DNA of 64,000 bases from Metallyticus violacea. Lineage: Eukaryota > Arthropoda > Insecta > Mantodea > Metallyticidae. The DNA lies in assembly GCA_030762175.1 (NCBI GenBank), contig CM060831.1, positions 64,501-128,500 of the forward strand, written 5' to 3'. This document shows, piece after piece, positions 1 to 11,560 of the stretch. Each line of letters starts with the position of its first letter. The first letter of the stretch is position 1. A program made the translations under genes and the position numbers. The notes under the pieces were generated by a model. That model saw only the letters and a list, made by a program, of their open reading frames with translations. It ran no database searches and was not told the origin of the DNA.

Positions 1-70
1 TTATTGAAACTGTACTATCACTTCCGTTACCTCTTATGACATCATTCTACTTCGCCCACTATTCAAACTA

Positions 71-124
71 CCGTTAACAAAAGGAGCTCATTTATTACCG
101 TTAACAAAAGGAGGTCATTTATTA
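71..124. repeat. 27-bp tandem repeat, two copies
   Basis: Two adjacent 27-bp units (71-97 and 98-124) begin CCGTTAACAAAAGGAG and differ by one base. The short open frame reading through them on the minus strand simply repeats a leucine-rich peptide and is not taken as a gene. Confidence 0.85.
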
Positions 125-2549
125 TGTTACCGTCATTCTCCGTATGCTTCACTTTTAATTTGTCTTGCTTCTTGTACGTCTGATACCTGATCTGGGTGCA
201 GTTAGTAAAGTTGCTGGGTAGATCACATCTCACATATCTGGCTAAATATGTCATGTCTAATTAATGGGTAGATTTGTCAGCTAGATAATTGTTTATTTTA
301 GGTACAAAAATGTGTAATTACCATAGATCAGTTATCAAGTTCCCTGGATATATTATATAGTTGGTTCATTACGTAATTAGATTCATAGGATAAGTAGCAT
401 CATTCATAGTTCATTCATGAACATAAAGCTATTAGGTAAGATGGATGCCTAAGTAACTTTTCTGCATCTGTGGATGTATGGTTGATTGGTGCTATTGGAT
501 CAATAACACTGGTCAAAATTTTCATTAAATAAATAAAAGTGACCTATCTCACCTATTTTGTATGCGCTGATCGAGAATAAGGCATTTGAAAAGCTTTGAA
601 CATGTAATATTTTTTTCACACACTTACCTTCCATTGTCAGCAAATAGTATAAAAAAATGGAGAGAAGGCCAGTCCACATTGAACCAAGTGTCTATCGCAT
701 AATTATATACTATTCCCAATCTCTTAAGATACAATACAATGTGAAGCAGCTTATATATTCGTAAATAAGAAAATGGGCGATTTATTGTTTCATTACCTCA
801 ACAGCTGCAGAATGGAATCACAATTTATTTCAGCAAAAACAGATAATGTGAAAGTAAACTATAGTTATATGAGAGAAACAAACATTCTGGTCATCTTGTG
901 TATCAGTTCAGTTTGAAGAAGTGTCTGGTGTTCTGCTAGTTATTCTGCAGTTGTGACAAATGGAACGTAAACATATTTTGTGCAAAATTTCTCCAAGTAG
1001 TTTCTGTTAAATTTGTAGTTAACTTAACCTTGAGATCACAATGCCGATCAATTACATACTATGTAAAAATAGCTGTTACTTTTCTGTGGCTGTTAAGTGG
1101 GCCAACAGGACAAAAATTGGACGTCACATGTACATCATAACTGTTACATGAAGTCGACAGAATGGATGAAGGGGAAAAACACCCACATGTAATTTGCTGT
1201 TCCAATGCCTTGGCAAGAACCTAAGTGATTTAAAAGATTTGTTATTTCTTCATTACCAAGCAAGGGATTTTCAAAGAAAACTAAAGATAAATTTGTATAT
1301 ATTGATGTTCTTTCAGAAATAAGAGTTGTGCCACATTCTCCCCATCTTCTCATTCTTATTCCTTTAACTATTAGGGAATCCATCATTCTTGAATCATTGC
1401 AATCTTCAAACAGTCCAATTTGTGCTCATTCTTCCACTTCTATTGATTCCACCCTCATTTCTGGAAAATATAATACACCACATCTAATAGTGCTTAGCAA
1501 CTGAGGGGTTTAGTAATTCCAAGCAACAGCCCAAGCTATTACATTCCACATTACAACAATGGAACTTAATTAACTAAGACACTAACATTTCGGTATTTGA
1601 AAACGAAATAAAGAACAAGGTAGTTATTTTGCAGTGGAGAAAGCTATCAGTGATTGTAGAATTGTAAATGAGTTGATGACCAAATTAGATATTGAATACA
1701 ATCAAGAATGGAGACTGGTTATTCATCATCAAAAATCAGCTAAAAAGCAGCATTATTGCAAAATGGAAACATAATACCTTCCATTCCAGTGGTTCATTCA
1801 GTTGGTATGAACTTATGAAAACATGTACTTTATTGAATACAATGAACATTGCTGGGTAATTTGTGGGATTTAAAAGTAATAACTTTATTGGTTTAATTAC
1901 AAGGAGGATATACAAAATTCTGTTTCTTATTTTTGTTGGACAGTAGGATAATAGCACATATTCTGTGGTGAAGGACCGACTTTCCGGAATACATTCCATT
2001 CCTGGGGAGGATAATGTTAGATGTGAAATGCTAGTACAACCGGAAAAAGTACTATTTTCCCCGCTGCACATTAAACTTGGGCTCATGAAAAAATTTCTGA
2101 CTTCTCTAGATAAAAGCTGTTTCATTGACAAGTGATGCTAAATTAAAAGAGGGCATATTTATCAGTCCACAAATTAGGAATACTTTTGAGGAACAACTTA
2201 CACCTTATGAATTAGCAGCATGGAAATCTTAAGCATCTTTGTAAAAGGGGTTTTATGGAATCACAGTGAAAAATTGGCTTTCTAGCAGAATAATTGTTTC
2301 GTTACTTATAATTCTTAAACTAATACAGTAAATATCGAGGTTGAGGGTCTTATTTTTGGAGTAGAATAATTTTGGCATGTTCACACTTTTTACCAATTAG
2401 ATGCTAAATTTTTAAGATAATGAACAATGCCCTTAAACATTTAAAACATATCAGCAACTATATTCTGGCAAGATGAAGGACCTTGAATGAGTTACCTGGA
2501 CAGTATTGGGTGCTGCAAACACAGATGAACAGTAGGCACACTAAAATGT
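125..2549. other. unassigned AT-rich DNA
   Basis: No recognisable gene, RNA or mobile element. The longest open frame is 131 codons on the minus strand (1,736-2,131). It has no family signature that I recognise, and neighbouring frames do not extend it. It is probably a chance frame, although a small unknown exon cannot be excluded. Confidence 0.5.
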
Positions 2550-3092
2550 GTTATATATTGAAGACCGTAATGGCACAAAACATAAGAGTATCTGACAATT
2601 GGCCCTTAATCATTATTTATTATCTTTCTCTATAAGAGAGCTAGCAACCATATCTGCATTTCTTTGGCTATAAATATGATAACTTGTTGCATGGACTACA
2701 CTTTGCGACAAATGAAGAACTTGGCATTACTGACACACATTTATTTTTCACCTATTCTGGCAATTTCCTTATCTTATTATTTTTGGTCTTTTGTTTCAGA
2801 TTTCTTTACATTTGATATGGTGTTATATATTGAAGACCATAATGGCACAAAACATACCAGTATCTGACAATTGGCCCTTAATCATTACTTATTATCTTTC
2901 TCTATAAGAGAGCTAGCAACTATATCTGCATTTCTTTGGCTATAAATATGATAACTTGTTGCATGACTACACTTTGCGACAAATGAAGAACTTGGCGTTA
3001 CTGACACACATTTATTTTTCACCTATTCTGGCAATTTCCTTATCTTATTATTTTTGGTCTTTTGTTTCAGATTTCTTTACATTTGTTATGGT
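2550..3092. repeat. 272-bp tandem duplication
   Basis: Two head-to-tail units (2,550-2,821 and 2,822-3,092) are nearly identical, with only a few substitutions and single-base indels. Each begins GTTATATATTGAAGACC. Both carry the same short open frame with an F/Y/S-rich hydrophobic stretch. The second copy loses its upstream methionine through a one-base deletion, which suggests the frame is not under selection. The high identity implies a recent duplication. Confidence 0.9.
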
Positions 3093-4264
3093 GTTATATA
3101 GCTGCATAAATAGCCTCGAACCCACTTCCGTTCATTTTTCAGTACTGGCAAATCTATTTCATTTCCATCAACTGCAGCTTTAATGGAAGGAATATAATTC
3201 CCTTGTCTACATGGGAAAATACTTTGAGAGGATTATGTGCTAAGGGTTTAAGTAGCTATTGCTTCATCTTCAAAGTAACTTATTTTTTAAACATTTTATT
3301 CCTCACACACATTAATATTAATATGTTTTATCTTTCTCCTATTCTTTTCTGTTCAGTTCTTTGCCAGTGCATATAAGTTAATTTGTTCAGCTAAAATATA
3401 TGGATTTCTATTTCTATTATCCATATTTATTCTTTATTGTTTCTGATTATCATCAGTTTACTTCTTATAAAGTTTTGCAAAATATATATAGTTGCAGCAA
3501 AATGTAAACCACAAATCTTTCTCTTCCCCCTCTTGGGGAGAATGACCTGGTTCCTATCTCCTCCCCCCTATTTTTCTCACTGACTATTTTTACACAATTT
3601 CGAGTAATTTTACTATACATTTTGCACCACACTGTATAACATGGCTCTCAATACTTGTAGTCACAGTTGAATTCAGCAGTGCCCAATCCCATTTATGACA
3701 TTCACTAAGCTGTAGCCTAAAGGTATAACAAAAGTTAAACTTTCAATGTTGCAAAAAAAGCATTGTATCCTTACAGTGCCCTTTTTATGGTATTTACTTA
3801 TACTATTTTTATCTATCAGGAAGATGCATCAGAAAGTAAAGGCAATTAATGTAATCTAACATACATATCACTCCTCAAAATATTTTTTTTTTTTTTTTTC
3901 TGATTCATCTTTGCATCTTCCTTCAACCTAAGTCTTTACACAAGCATTATATTAGTGATATTCTGTAACATTTTGGAAAGTTTCGCTGATGAATGTAAAT
4001 GCAGCAAAGAATTTTTATCATTTGCTTATATGGAGCATTATGGGCTACCCACGAGGGAAATTTAAAGTCTTTTAACTTTGATGATCATTATTTTGTATTT
4101 TTGTCACAGGCTGCTATATGAGTTTTAATAAACATGGTCAAATTTCCATGTTGATACATCTATTACTTTTTGAAATAACATATTTCTTTTTTCTACTACC
4201 TGCTTATTCACTCAATGTTTCACAAGATGCAGAATTTGTGCTTATGAACCAAATAAAACCATTA
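3093..4264. other. unassigned AT-rich DNA with poly-T tract
   Basis: No gene recognised. A poly-T run lies near 3,880-3,900. Around 3,822-3,846 is a segment (GCATCAGAAAGTAAAGGCAA) resembling the end of the mariner-like fossil near 15,210-15,235 (GTATCAGAAAGTGAAGGCAA). It may be a solo terminal repeat of the same transposon family, but it is too short to be sure. Confidence 0.4.
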
Positions 4265-6330
4265 ATCTTCCATGTGATATTAAAAAATACTACTAGTATT
4301 GCCACCTGTGCAGAGAAACTAAACCACGGACGACAATGTCAGTACGACGCCGCATAAATATGCAATATATTCACCGCCAAAATGATAAATATATTGCCAT
4401 TGTTCATGCTGGTGTTTGCCGGCGAAAAAAGTTCACTCTTATCCAAAAAAAATACGAAAAATGTTGATGAAAAAGCTGAAAGTAGTGGTATTACCACTTG
4501 TGCAGAAAAAATGAACCGTACATGGTTATTTCACCAAATAATTTACTTTTCCACCGCAAAAACTCAAACGTATGACCGTTTCGGTTTTTTACCTGTCGGC
4601 GTATAAAATCATGCATTATCGCACTTCATTTTACTGTTGTAAAAATTTTTCAAAGTAGTAGTACTGTCATTATGTTCAGAGAAACTGACCAGTGAAGCTA
4701 CTTTTGGGCAAAAATTATGTATTGCGTTTATATTTCCATTGCAAAGAAGCTAAATTTGAGAAATGCTATTTGTTTCTTACCAGCCGGCTAGTAAAACGGT
4801 TATTGTCCATTTAATTACGAAAATGGTATTTTTGTATAATATTGCTTATTCCTAGTAATGCCATTTGCGAAGGGAAACCGAATCAGTCATGGTTATTTCG
4901 ATTAAAATTTTATAATCGACTGCAGACAATTTCCGCGCAACACTATCCATTTACATTACCACGGTAAGAATAATTTTCCGTACAGGCATTAGAGCGTTCA
5001 TCTGCAGAGTACTGAGGCAACGCAGTAGCGGCATAAATACAAACGAAATATTATTAATGTACAAAATCAATAAATTACTGTCTGATTGAAGAAATTGTAG
5101 CAATATATAAATTTAAACAAAATGTCAATTACATGTCCACTATAACATAGAAATTTAACCACGGACGTTCGGGAAGCCACATGCCACAACTTAACCAGTG
5201 CATTATCGTCATAATTACTAACAAAATGATATTAATATTACATTATACACAACATAGTATTGTCATCTATTTAAGTGTAAAAATAGGATTATATAATTAC
5301 ATTTCTACCCCAAGAACGAAATTTAAATACTGGAAGTAAACCTATCAAGTCAGCAACTGAAGCAATGCAGTAGAGCCGAAAATAAGAATAAAATATTAAT
5401 TAAAAGCTCTAGTGTATCACATATACGGAAAACTGTGTAATATAAAACAGTGCTCCAATTATATGAGATGTGACTTTCTGTACCGGGATTATGGCCTACA
5501 ACTAATGTTAGTGACTTTTCTGTACCGGGATTATGGCTTACAACTAATGTTAGGGCAATATCATAGAAAACACAACCAATATTTTAGTATAAAATTACTC
5601 ACCAACTAGTGTTGTTATCTTTGAGAAGAAAATGATATTATTGGAGTCCATATCAATTTAAAAATATATTTGGGAAGCCTATTGCGGACAAATCAAACAT
5701 CAGAAAAATTTATAAACAAATATTATTGTTGTGAATGACTACTAGTATTGCCAAAATTGTGAAGAAATTGAGTATTAAGGGCTCATTTCGTTGTAAAAAT
5801 ATAGTGGTATAGGTATTTGTATATGTACAGCTAGAACGAAATTTCACTACAATACAAATCATGTATTATTTTAATAAACTTCTACCGTAAGAGCATTTTC
5901 ATTATTTTGGAGAACTGTATATGTGGCGGCTATCTCACACAAAAATAGAGTAACTCAATTGCATTTATACAGTAAGAACGGAAATTTCTGTACTGCATTC
6001 ATGCCTGCACTTGCCTACAACTAATGTAGTACAAAATCCTACAGAGTATTTTTACTGTAAAATTGCAACAAGTCTCTTATCTCTCGGGAAAATCTATGTC
6101 GGTGGAGGGCGTTTTAATTTAAAGATAAATTAGTACAAATACCTTTATACCCCAAGAATGTATTTTAGCTCTCTCTATCTCTCTCTCCCTCCCTCTGTCT
6201 CTTCTCTCTTCTCTGTCGGAATTAAAACTACCTGTCAAATTAAAAAGTAATGCAGCATTCGTGAAATTTCAAACAAAATAATATTACTTACAAATTTACT
6301 TCCCACCCAAGGGTATTAATATTATAAATA
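4265..6330. repeat. SAT-1 degenerate satellite, block 1
   Basis: This block contains repeated, diverged modules that recur in the window at 10.4-11.6, 28.8-28.9, 34.5-37.4 and 38.0-39.9 kb. Recognisable elements in order are: an ACTAGTATTGTCATC-like segment, AGAAACT(G/A)CC, a run ending in GTAAAAAT, CAAGAACGAAATTTC, CACTACCGGCATTC, GTCACTTGCCGGC and ATTATTAATGTAAAAA. Spacing between equivalent modules is roughly 160-210 bp. A local 41/42-bp tandem duplication lies at 5,468-5,553 (GTGACTTTCTGTACCGGGAT). The small open frames here are unlikely to be genes. A pyrimidine-rich CT tract lies at 6,171-6,217. Confidence 0.65.
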
Positions 6331-6333
6331 AAT

Positions 6334-7215
6334 TTGAATTTGAATTTATTTCCAATTAATAATACAAGTTTACTCCTTTACAACAACAGTACTCTTTTAC
6401 AATCACTCAATCATGCAAATACAAACTATAAGGGACCTCCATCTATTTTCTATGTACCCCTCACAATTACAATATTTACTATATTTCATGATATACTACC
6501 TTTACCTTTAAACATAACAATTAGAAACAGTGCCTTCAGAAATTCCAGAAGGCACCGACTCCATTCAAAATTTATTACTAATTGATTGGCTCAGGCCACC
6601 AGTCCCCGGTTCATCAGCAGCTACCTTCTGGAATATCCAGAGGACCGGGCTTCAATCCAACCAAAACAAAACACAACATTAAAAGTAACTCATACATTCA
6701 GTGCAATATTAAATTATATTTTTTGCTATACTAAACCTTCCTTCTTTTATTGCTTAAACTCATTTGGCCATATCTATATCCTTAAGGGTTGCTTATTCCT
6801 TTGGTCCTTATACACACTAACACCTGGTTATTGGTGTATAAGGATCCTGTTTAACTAACCTTTTGCATTGAATTTATTTCCATTTAATAATACAACAAAT
6901 TTACTCCTTTACAACAACAGTACTGTTTTACAATCACTCAATCATACAAATGCAAACTATAAGGGACCTCCATCTATTTTAGATGTACCTCTCACAATTA
7001 CAATAGTTACTATATTTCGTGATATACTACCTTTACCTTTAAACATAACAATTAAAAACAGTGCCTTCTGCAATTGCCGAAGGCACTGGCTCCATTCAAA
7101 ATTTATTTTAAATTGAATGGCTCAGCCCCCCAGTCCCCGGTTCATCAGCAGCTACCTACTGGAATATCCAGGGGATCGGGCTTCGATCCAACCACAACAA
7201 AACACAACATTAAAA
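6334..7215 (-). repeat. duplicated LINE-A 3' UTR units
   Basis: The LINE-A 3' UTR occurs twice in direct orientation, at about 6,868-7,215 and 6,334-6,685. Both copies hold the CTCCTTTACAACAACAGTAC segment, the GGGACCTCCATCTATTTT segment and the CAGTCCCCGGTTCATCAGCA box. The segment between them (6,686-6,867) contains a perfect 10-bp inverted repeat, CCTTATACAC at 6,806-6,815 and GTGTATAAGG at 6,834-6,843, with an 18-nt loop. Confidence 0.8.
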
Positions 7216-7349
7216 GTAAACTAACAGAAGACTAGCCCCATACCTTCCCCTACTCATTCCACCCTCCTTTCACTATCCAACAGTTTTACTCTCAAGTTCA
7301 TTTCATGTATTTTATACCCATAACCATTTTTGTCTTATCTTGCCTATAT

Positions 7350-8762
7350 ATTTTCCTAGTTGCTTAATGTTTTCATCTGACTTTAAATTCAAAATTCTTC
7401 TACCTCTTATTTCATCTGGTAGGTTTTCCCATTTTCTTAATAAGAACTCTGCCCTCTAAAACTTAGTTTGCTTACATTCTAGTATGCAATGCCAAGTACT
7501 ATCTGGTTCTGTACACATAGGACATTTCCCCTTAGTGTGTCCATTTTTTAATCCACTTAAATATTTTACTCCTGTTCTAAACCATGCCAATCCTTCCCTT
7601 CCTACCTTATCACAAATTTCAACATACCTTTCTCTTCCCCACACATTTTTAGTGTACTATATAATTTCAGAGATTTCTTGGTGTTAAGATTTGCCCATAT
7701 TTCCTGTTTTTCTATATCCTCGATTCTTATTGTTATCTCTTTCCAAAATCCTTTACCCAACCTTTCTCCCTGGTACCATACTAGTCCCATGCTTATTTCT
7801 TGTACAATATTTTGGATTTTAGATAGCCGAGTTTCTCTCCCTTTGATTTTACTTTGTGCTACCAGGCACTGATTAATTATATTCTCGTCCTCTAGTCTCC
7901 CTATTCTATACCAATATTTCAATACTCTTTCCATGACCTTGCTTTTATAGCTCAATCTTCCTAGTTCCATTAGAGCAACCTCGTTAGTTGAAGATCTAGG
8001 TAAGCCCAGAACAATTCTACAAAATAATCTATTTATCATATTTATCCCTTTCCATCCTTCATCTGGCCCCCAGATATCTATTCCATACATCATTCTGTTC
8101 TCCACGGTTGAACCATATATTCTCTCTAACCATTTTACTTGCATATTTGGTATTTTGTTAACACAAGATCTAATTACACTCATGGCTACTTTTCCTTCTG
8201 CTACTGCTTTCCTTTTTTGATCACTCCATTTCCCATTACTAGATAATCTAACACCTAAATAATGAATTTTCTTTACAACTTCAATCTCTGTGCCCTCCTA
8301 CCACCATTTTTCCCGTTTTTTTAATTTGAAACCTTTTTTCATCACCATAATCTTATATTTGTTTTTATTTATCTCGAGCCCCCATTCTCTACAAAAAGTG
8401 CCTATAATTTCTAATGATCGTTTTAAGCCTATACTTAATAGAGAACCTGTTACTAAATCATCTGCAAAGAGCAGACCCGGTATCTCTATATTATTTATAG
8501 TTGGCAAATGTACATTACCTTTGCTAATTTCTTCTAAAACATCATCAATAAACAGATTGAAGAGAACTGGACTTAATTTACATCCTTGTCTTAGACCTAC
8601 ATTGTTTGATATTTTTTCTGTAACTCTACCGCTCTCATATTTAACATGAAGTTCATTTTCCTTATAAATATTCTGTATTATCTTTATAAAATTCTGACAC
8701 CACCCCTTTCTTTCTCAGTTTAACCCAAAGTGCTTCTCTAGAAATTGTATAATTAAATGGAA
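7350..8762 (-). pseudogene. LINE-A reverse transcriptase, C-terminal half (broken)
   Basis: Read on the minus strand, the frame gives RT motif pieces: a GLRQGC-to-LFNLFIDDVLEEI block, then PTINNIEIPGLLFADDLV, which is the catalytic FADD box. The thumb-like region follows, from about 8,183 to 7,602, as a 193-codon open stretch (VKWLERIYGS, MMYGIDIWGP, GLPRSSTNEVALMELG). A C-terminal segment at 7,644-7,456 carries the zinc-knuckle signature CPMC-8-HCILEC. Several frameshifts separate these parts, so no functional polymerase is encoded. The family role is target-primed reverse transcription at a nicked chromosomal site. The endonuclease half is missing through 5' truncation. Confidence 0.8.
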
Positions 8763-10009
8763 AACCCCAATATTATATGTATTAGTGTCTGTATGTAGAT
8801 GTCTTTTTGATTAGTAAGCGATATTCAAGTTATCTTTCAATAATACCATGCCTTTGTTATGTGCTTGTAAAAGGGAAAGGGAATGCTGTTCTTTGTTGGG
8901 GACATCAGCTGTACCTGAGAAAAAGATCTTTTGTTAAAACTTTACCCTTTTGTCAAACCCTCACGGACAGTCTAGCCGGCCCGGTTCGGCACCAGAGGTC
9001 ATAACGTTGTAAATGACTAGGGTTCAACTGGAAACGGTACTTGCCATCAAAAGGAAATACGGCAGAAAGAAACACGCGTTTTCACAGAAACCCACATATT
9101 TAGCTGGTTCAAAGGCAGGCCGCAAAAATGGCTAAAACGTGCTATATCTCGAGAATCTAGTGAAAGGTAGATGTCCGCGACTTTGCTAGCGTGGGAAGAG
9201 AATAAGAAATATTTCCTGGTAAAAACCCAGAATCTTCAACCAATCAACATGTTTAAAATCCGAAGAATTAAAGCAAACTGGTATTAGACCATGCGCTATT
9301 GTGATCCAATAATATTCTAGAAGGAACCAAATTCATTTCATTTAAAGGAATTAAATTTTCGCGAGGGAGGAGCGAGTTGGCATTAAGAGATTTAATATTA
9401 ACTACGAGAAGTTAAGTTCTGAAGCAATGGTGACAGGAAGCAGTCCTAACAGTAACAGCAGTAAGAATAGTGGCAAAAGTGGCAATCAGTCTGTATCTGC
9501 CTTATCCAGTGTTGTAGTAAAATAGTGAAACCGTCGCGAAGAGTCAAAGTAACTCGTTCAATCAGTGAGAGTCAGCCAGGCAGCGCAACGTAATAGTAAT
9601 AAAAATCACAATAGTTGTAAAGTGAATAAATATGCGAGTGAATAGAGCGAGCTATAATCCGCCGAAGCACAGCATGTTCCAGAACCTTCCCAGTAGTCAA
9701 ATAAATTAAATGTTCAACCAGTGCCGAACTTCATTATTACAGTGAACAATTTCCTTCTTCCCCAATGACTTCAAGTCATTAAAAACAGTCAAAATTTTCC
9801 CCTGAGATTCCTATCCTCTGTGTTGGAACCACAGAGTTAGCAAGCATTGAACTCGTGACTCCTAGAGCAGAGGCAAAACAAGAAGACACCTAATTGTCTG
9901 ATTAAAATAACATTCAATCACCCCTTTTAATTCCTCTGCATTGGAACCACAATTATTCCCGTTCCTAATTTCTCTGGCAGCAATCTGGTGATCAATTCCC
10001 AGTACACCG
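8763..10009. other. unassigned, less AT-rich stretch
   Basis: No recognised gene. Base composition is visibly richer in G+C and CpG than the surroundings (8,930-9,760). A short serine/asparagine-rich open stretch starts MVTGSSPNSNSSKNSG near 9,428 and ends after about 33 codons. GTTCGGCAC at 8,984-8,992 is the inverse of GTGCCGAAC at 9,721-9,729. Two related segments each contain TTGGAACCACA-like sequence near 9,820 and 9,945. It could be a decayed retroelement leader or long terminal repeat, but no protein domain supports this. Confidence 0.35.
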
Positions 10010-10275
10010 CCACGGGTGGCCGAGGTCGTTAAGGCACGAACTCATGAGGGGGAAGTCTGGGGTTCGAAACCCGCCAGTACCCTCCTTGACTGGGTTTTTT
10101 TCCCCCAGGTTTTCCTCAGTCTTCATAACTGGCAAATGCCGGGGAGGTACCTAACCTTAGGCCTGGAGCTCTTCCCTCCTTTAAAAAAAAAAAATCCTTT
10201 CACAATACATCATTTCATTTCATGTATCATCAGTGTCCACTGCCTGTGGTGCCTCAGTAGTAAAAACGGAAAACA
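10010..10275 (+). mobile_element. SINE-B copy 1 (tRNA-Leu/Ser-like head)
   Basis: Best-preserved SINE-B in the window. The head has a type-II tRNA-like A box (GGGTGGCCGAGGTCGTTAAG, 10,014-10,033) and a B box (GGTTCGAAACC) near 10,062. The body follows with TTTTCCTCAGTC, AATGCCGGGGAGGTAC, CTTAGGCCTGGA, a poly-A run, and a 3' part with CATTTCATTTCATGTATCAT and CAGTGTCCAC. The 87-codon open frame through it is a by-product. Being tRNA-derived, it would depend on polymerase III for transcription and on a partner LINE for retroposition. Confidence 0.8.
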
Positions 10276-10439
10276 TTAGTCAGAAAAAAAAAACAGTACT
10301 GAGGATATGGAATATCGATAAAATAAACATTAAAAATTAATTAAAAAATAAAATTAAACAAAATTAAAACAAAAAACTATTTAAATTATTTAAAGAACTG
10401 TATGTATATTTAGGATCTATTTTGATTAGGAAAAAAGAG

Positions 10440-11560
10440 AGACCCAATTACATTTATTTCTTAATGCAATTTTCTCTATCGGGATTGGAGCTACCTGTCT
10501 AACTAAATAGAAGTGCAACATCGATGAACTTAGAAACAAAATATTATTACTGTAAAAATTGCTGATCAACTTAGAAACAAAATATTATTACCCTAAAAAT
10601 TACAAATAGTCATCTATGTGCAGAAAATGCGTCAGTAGCGCCAATTTGAACATAATGGAAGGTGAACCAATGACATAAATAACTCAACTCCATCCGGTCT
10701 TCTAAACGTTACCTACCAACAACTAAATAAATGCAGTATCGATGAAAGTACGAACCAAAGAGTTAAAATTTAGTACGGGAGTAGTATTGTCATCCATGAG
10801 GAGAAACTATCATTGGCACTTGATTCAATATAAAAAACCGAGATCCAATTGAATTAACAGCACAAGAACAGATTATTTACTAAGGGCATAGTATCAGGCA
10901 CATGCCCTTAACTAAAGTAGTATCAATATCGGTTAAACTATGAAAATTTGTAAAACTTTACTCAAATACTAACATTGTCATTCACGGAGACATAACTGCA
11001 ATTTTACGCCTATTTTAATCTAAAAATAGGATTACATAATTATATTTCCATCACAAGAACGAAATTTCCCTACCGATATTCATGTTTTATCCGCCGGCTA
11101 CTGAGCAAGATAGTTTTTTTTAATGAGATTATTAATGAGACAAATGACTAAAATGTTGTTGTCATTTTTGTCAAGAGACTGTTACTGACGTTAATTCTCT
11201 GTAAAAATTAGCCGTACTAAATAAATTTCCTTTCCAAGAACGAAATGTTCTTAAAGGAATTTTGACTATTATTTACCGGTACCTAAGCCAGCATTATCGG
11301 TGAAAGAACTGACAAAGTATTAATGATGTAAAATTATAGAAACTACTAATATTTGTCATCTATGGGAAGAAACTGTCCCATACTCGATATTAAAAAATGG
11401 CAATTCAATTACATTCGCTCCGCAAAAAGGTATTATTACCGGCATTCCAGTAGCTACACGACACTTAAATTTGTGCAATATAGGCGAAATTTGAGACGCA
11501 TCTCCCGCCCCATACCTAGCAAAGAAAAAAATTTGCGTATCGAGTAAATTATAGCTAATT
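10440..11560. repeat. SAT-1 degenerate satellite, block 2
   Basis: Same modules as block 1: AACAAAATATTATTA, GTAAAAATT, GTCATCTATG, CACAAGAACGAAATTTC and the CCGGC/TACC segments. A 39-bp local tandem duplication lies around 10,523-10,600 (ACTTAGAAACAAAATATTAT occurs twice). Two short opposed open frames at 11,353-11,595 fall in the array and are not considered genes. Confidence 0.6.

Larger units (their letters stand above)
6334..8762 (-). mobile_element. LINE-A, 5'-truncated minus-strand copy
   Basis: Non-LTR retrotransposon fragment with the distal half of its reverse-transcriptase ORF (about 8,762 down to 7,350) and its 3' UTR (7,350 down to 6,334). It is the same family as the plus-strand copy at 28,931-34,491. 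Shared features are the LLFADDLV catalytic block, the KKGFKLKKREKWW-type segment, the terminal CPMC-to-CILEC zinc-knuckle motif, and a 3' UTR with a CAGTCCCCGGTTCATCAGCA box and an A/T-rich tail. The 3' UTR unit is present twice (see separate entry). The copy stops abruptly within the RT domain near 8,762, as expected from incomplete reverse transcription. It lies between satellite-like sequence and unassigned DNA. Confidence 0.8.

Noticed and set aside
1736..2131. 131-codon minus-strand gene
   Set aside because: No recognisable motif, domain or neighbouring exon. Length is compatible with chance in AT-rich DNA.
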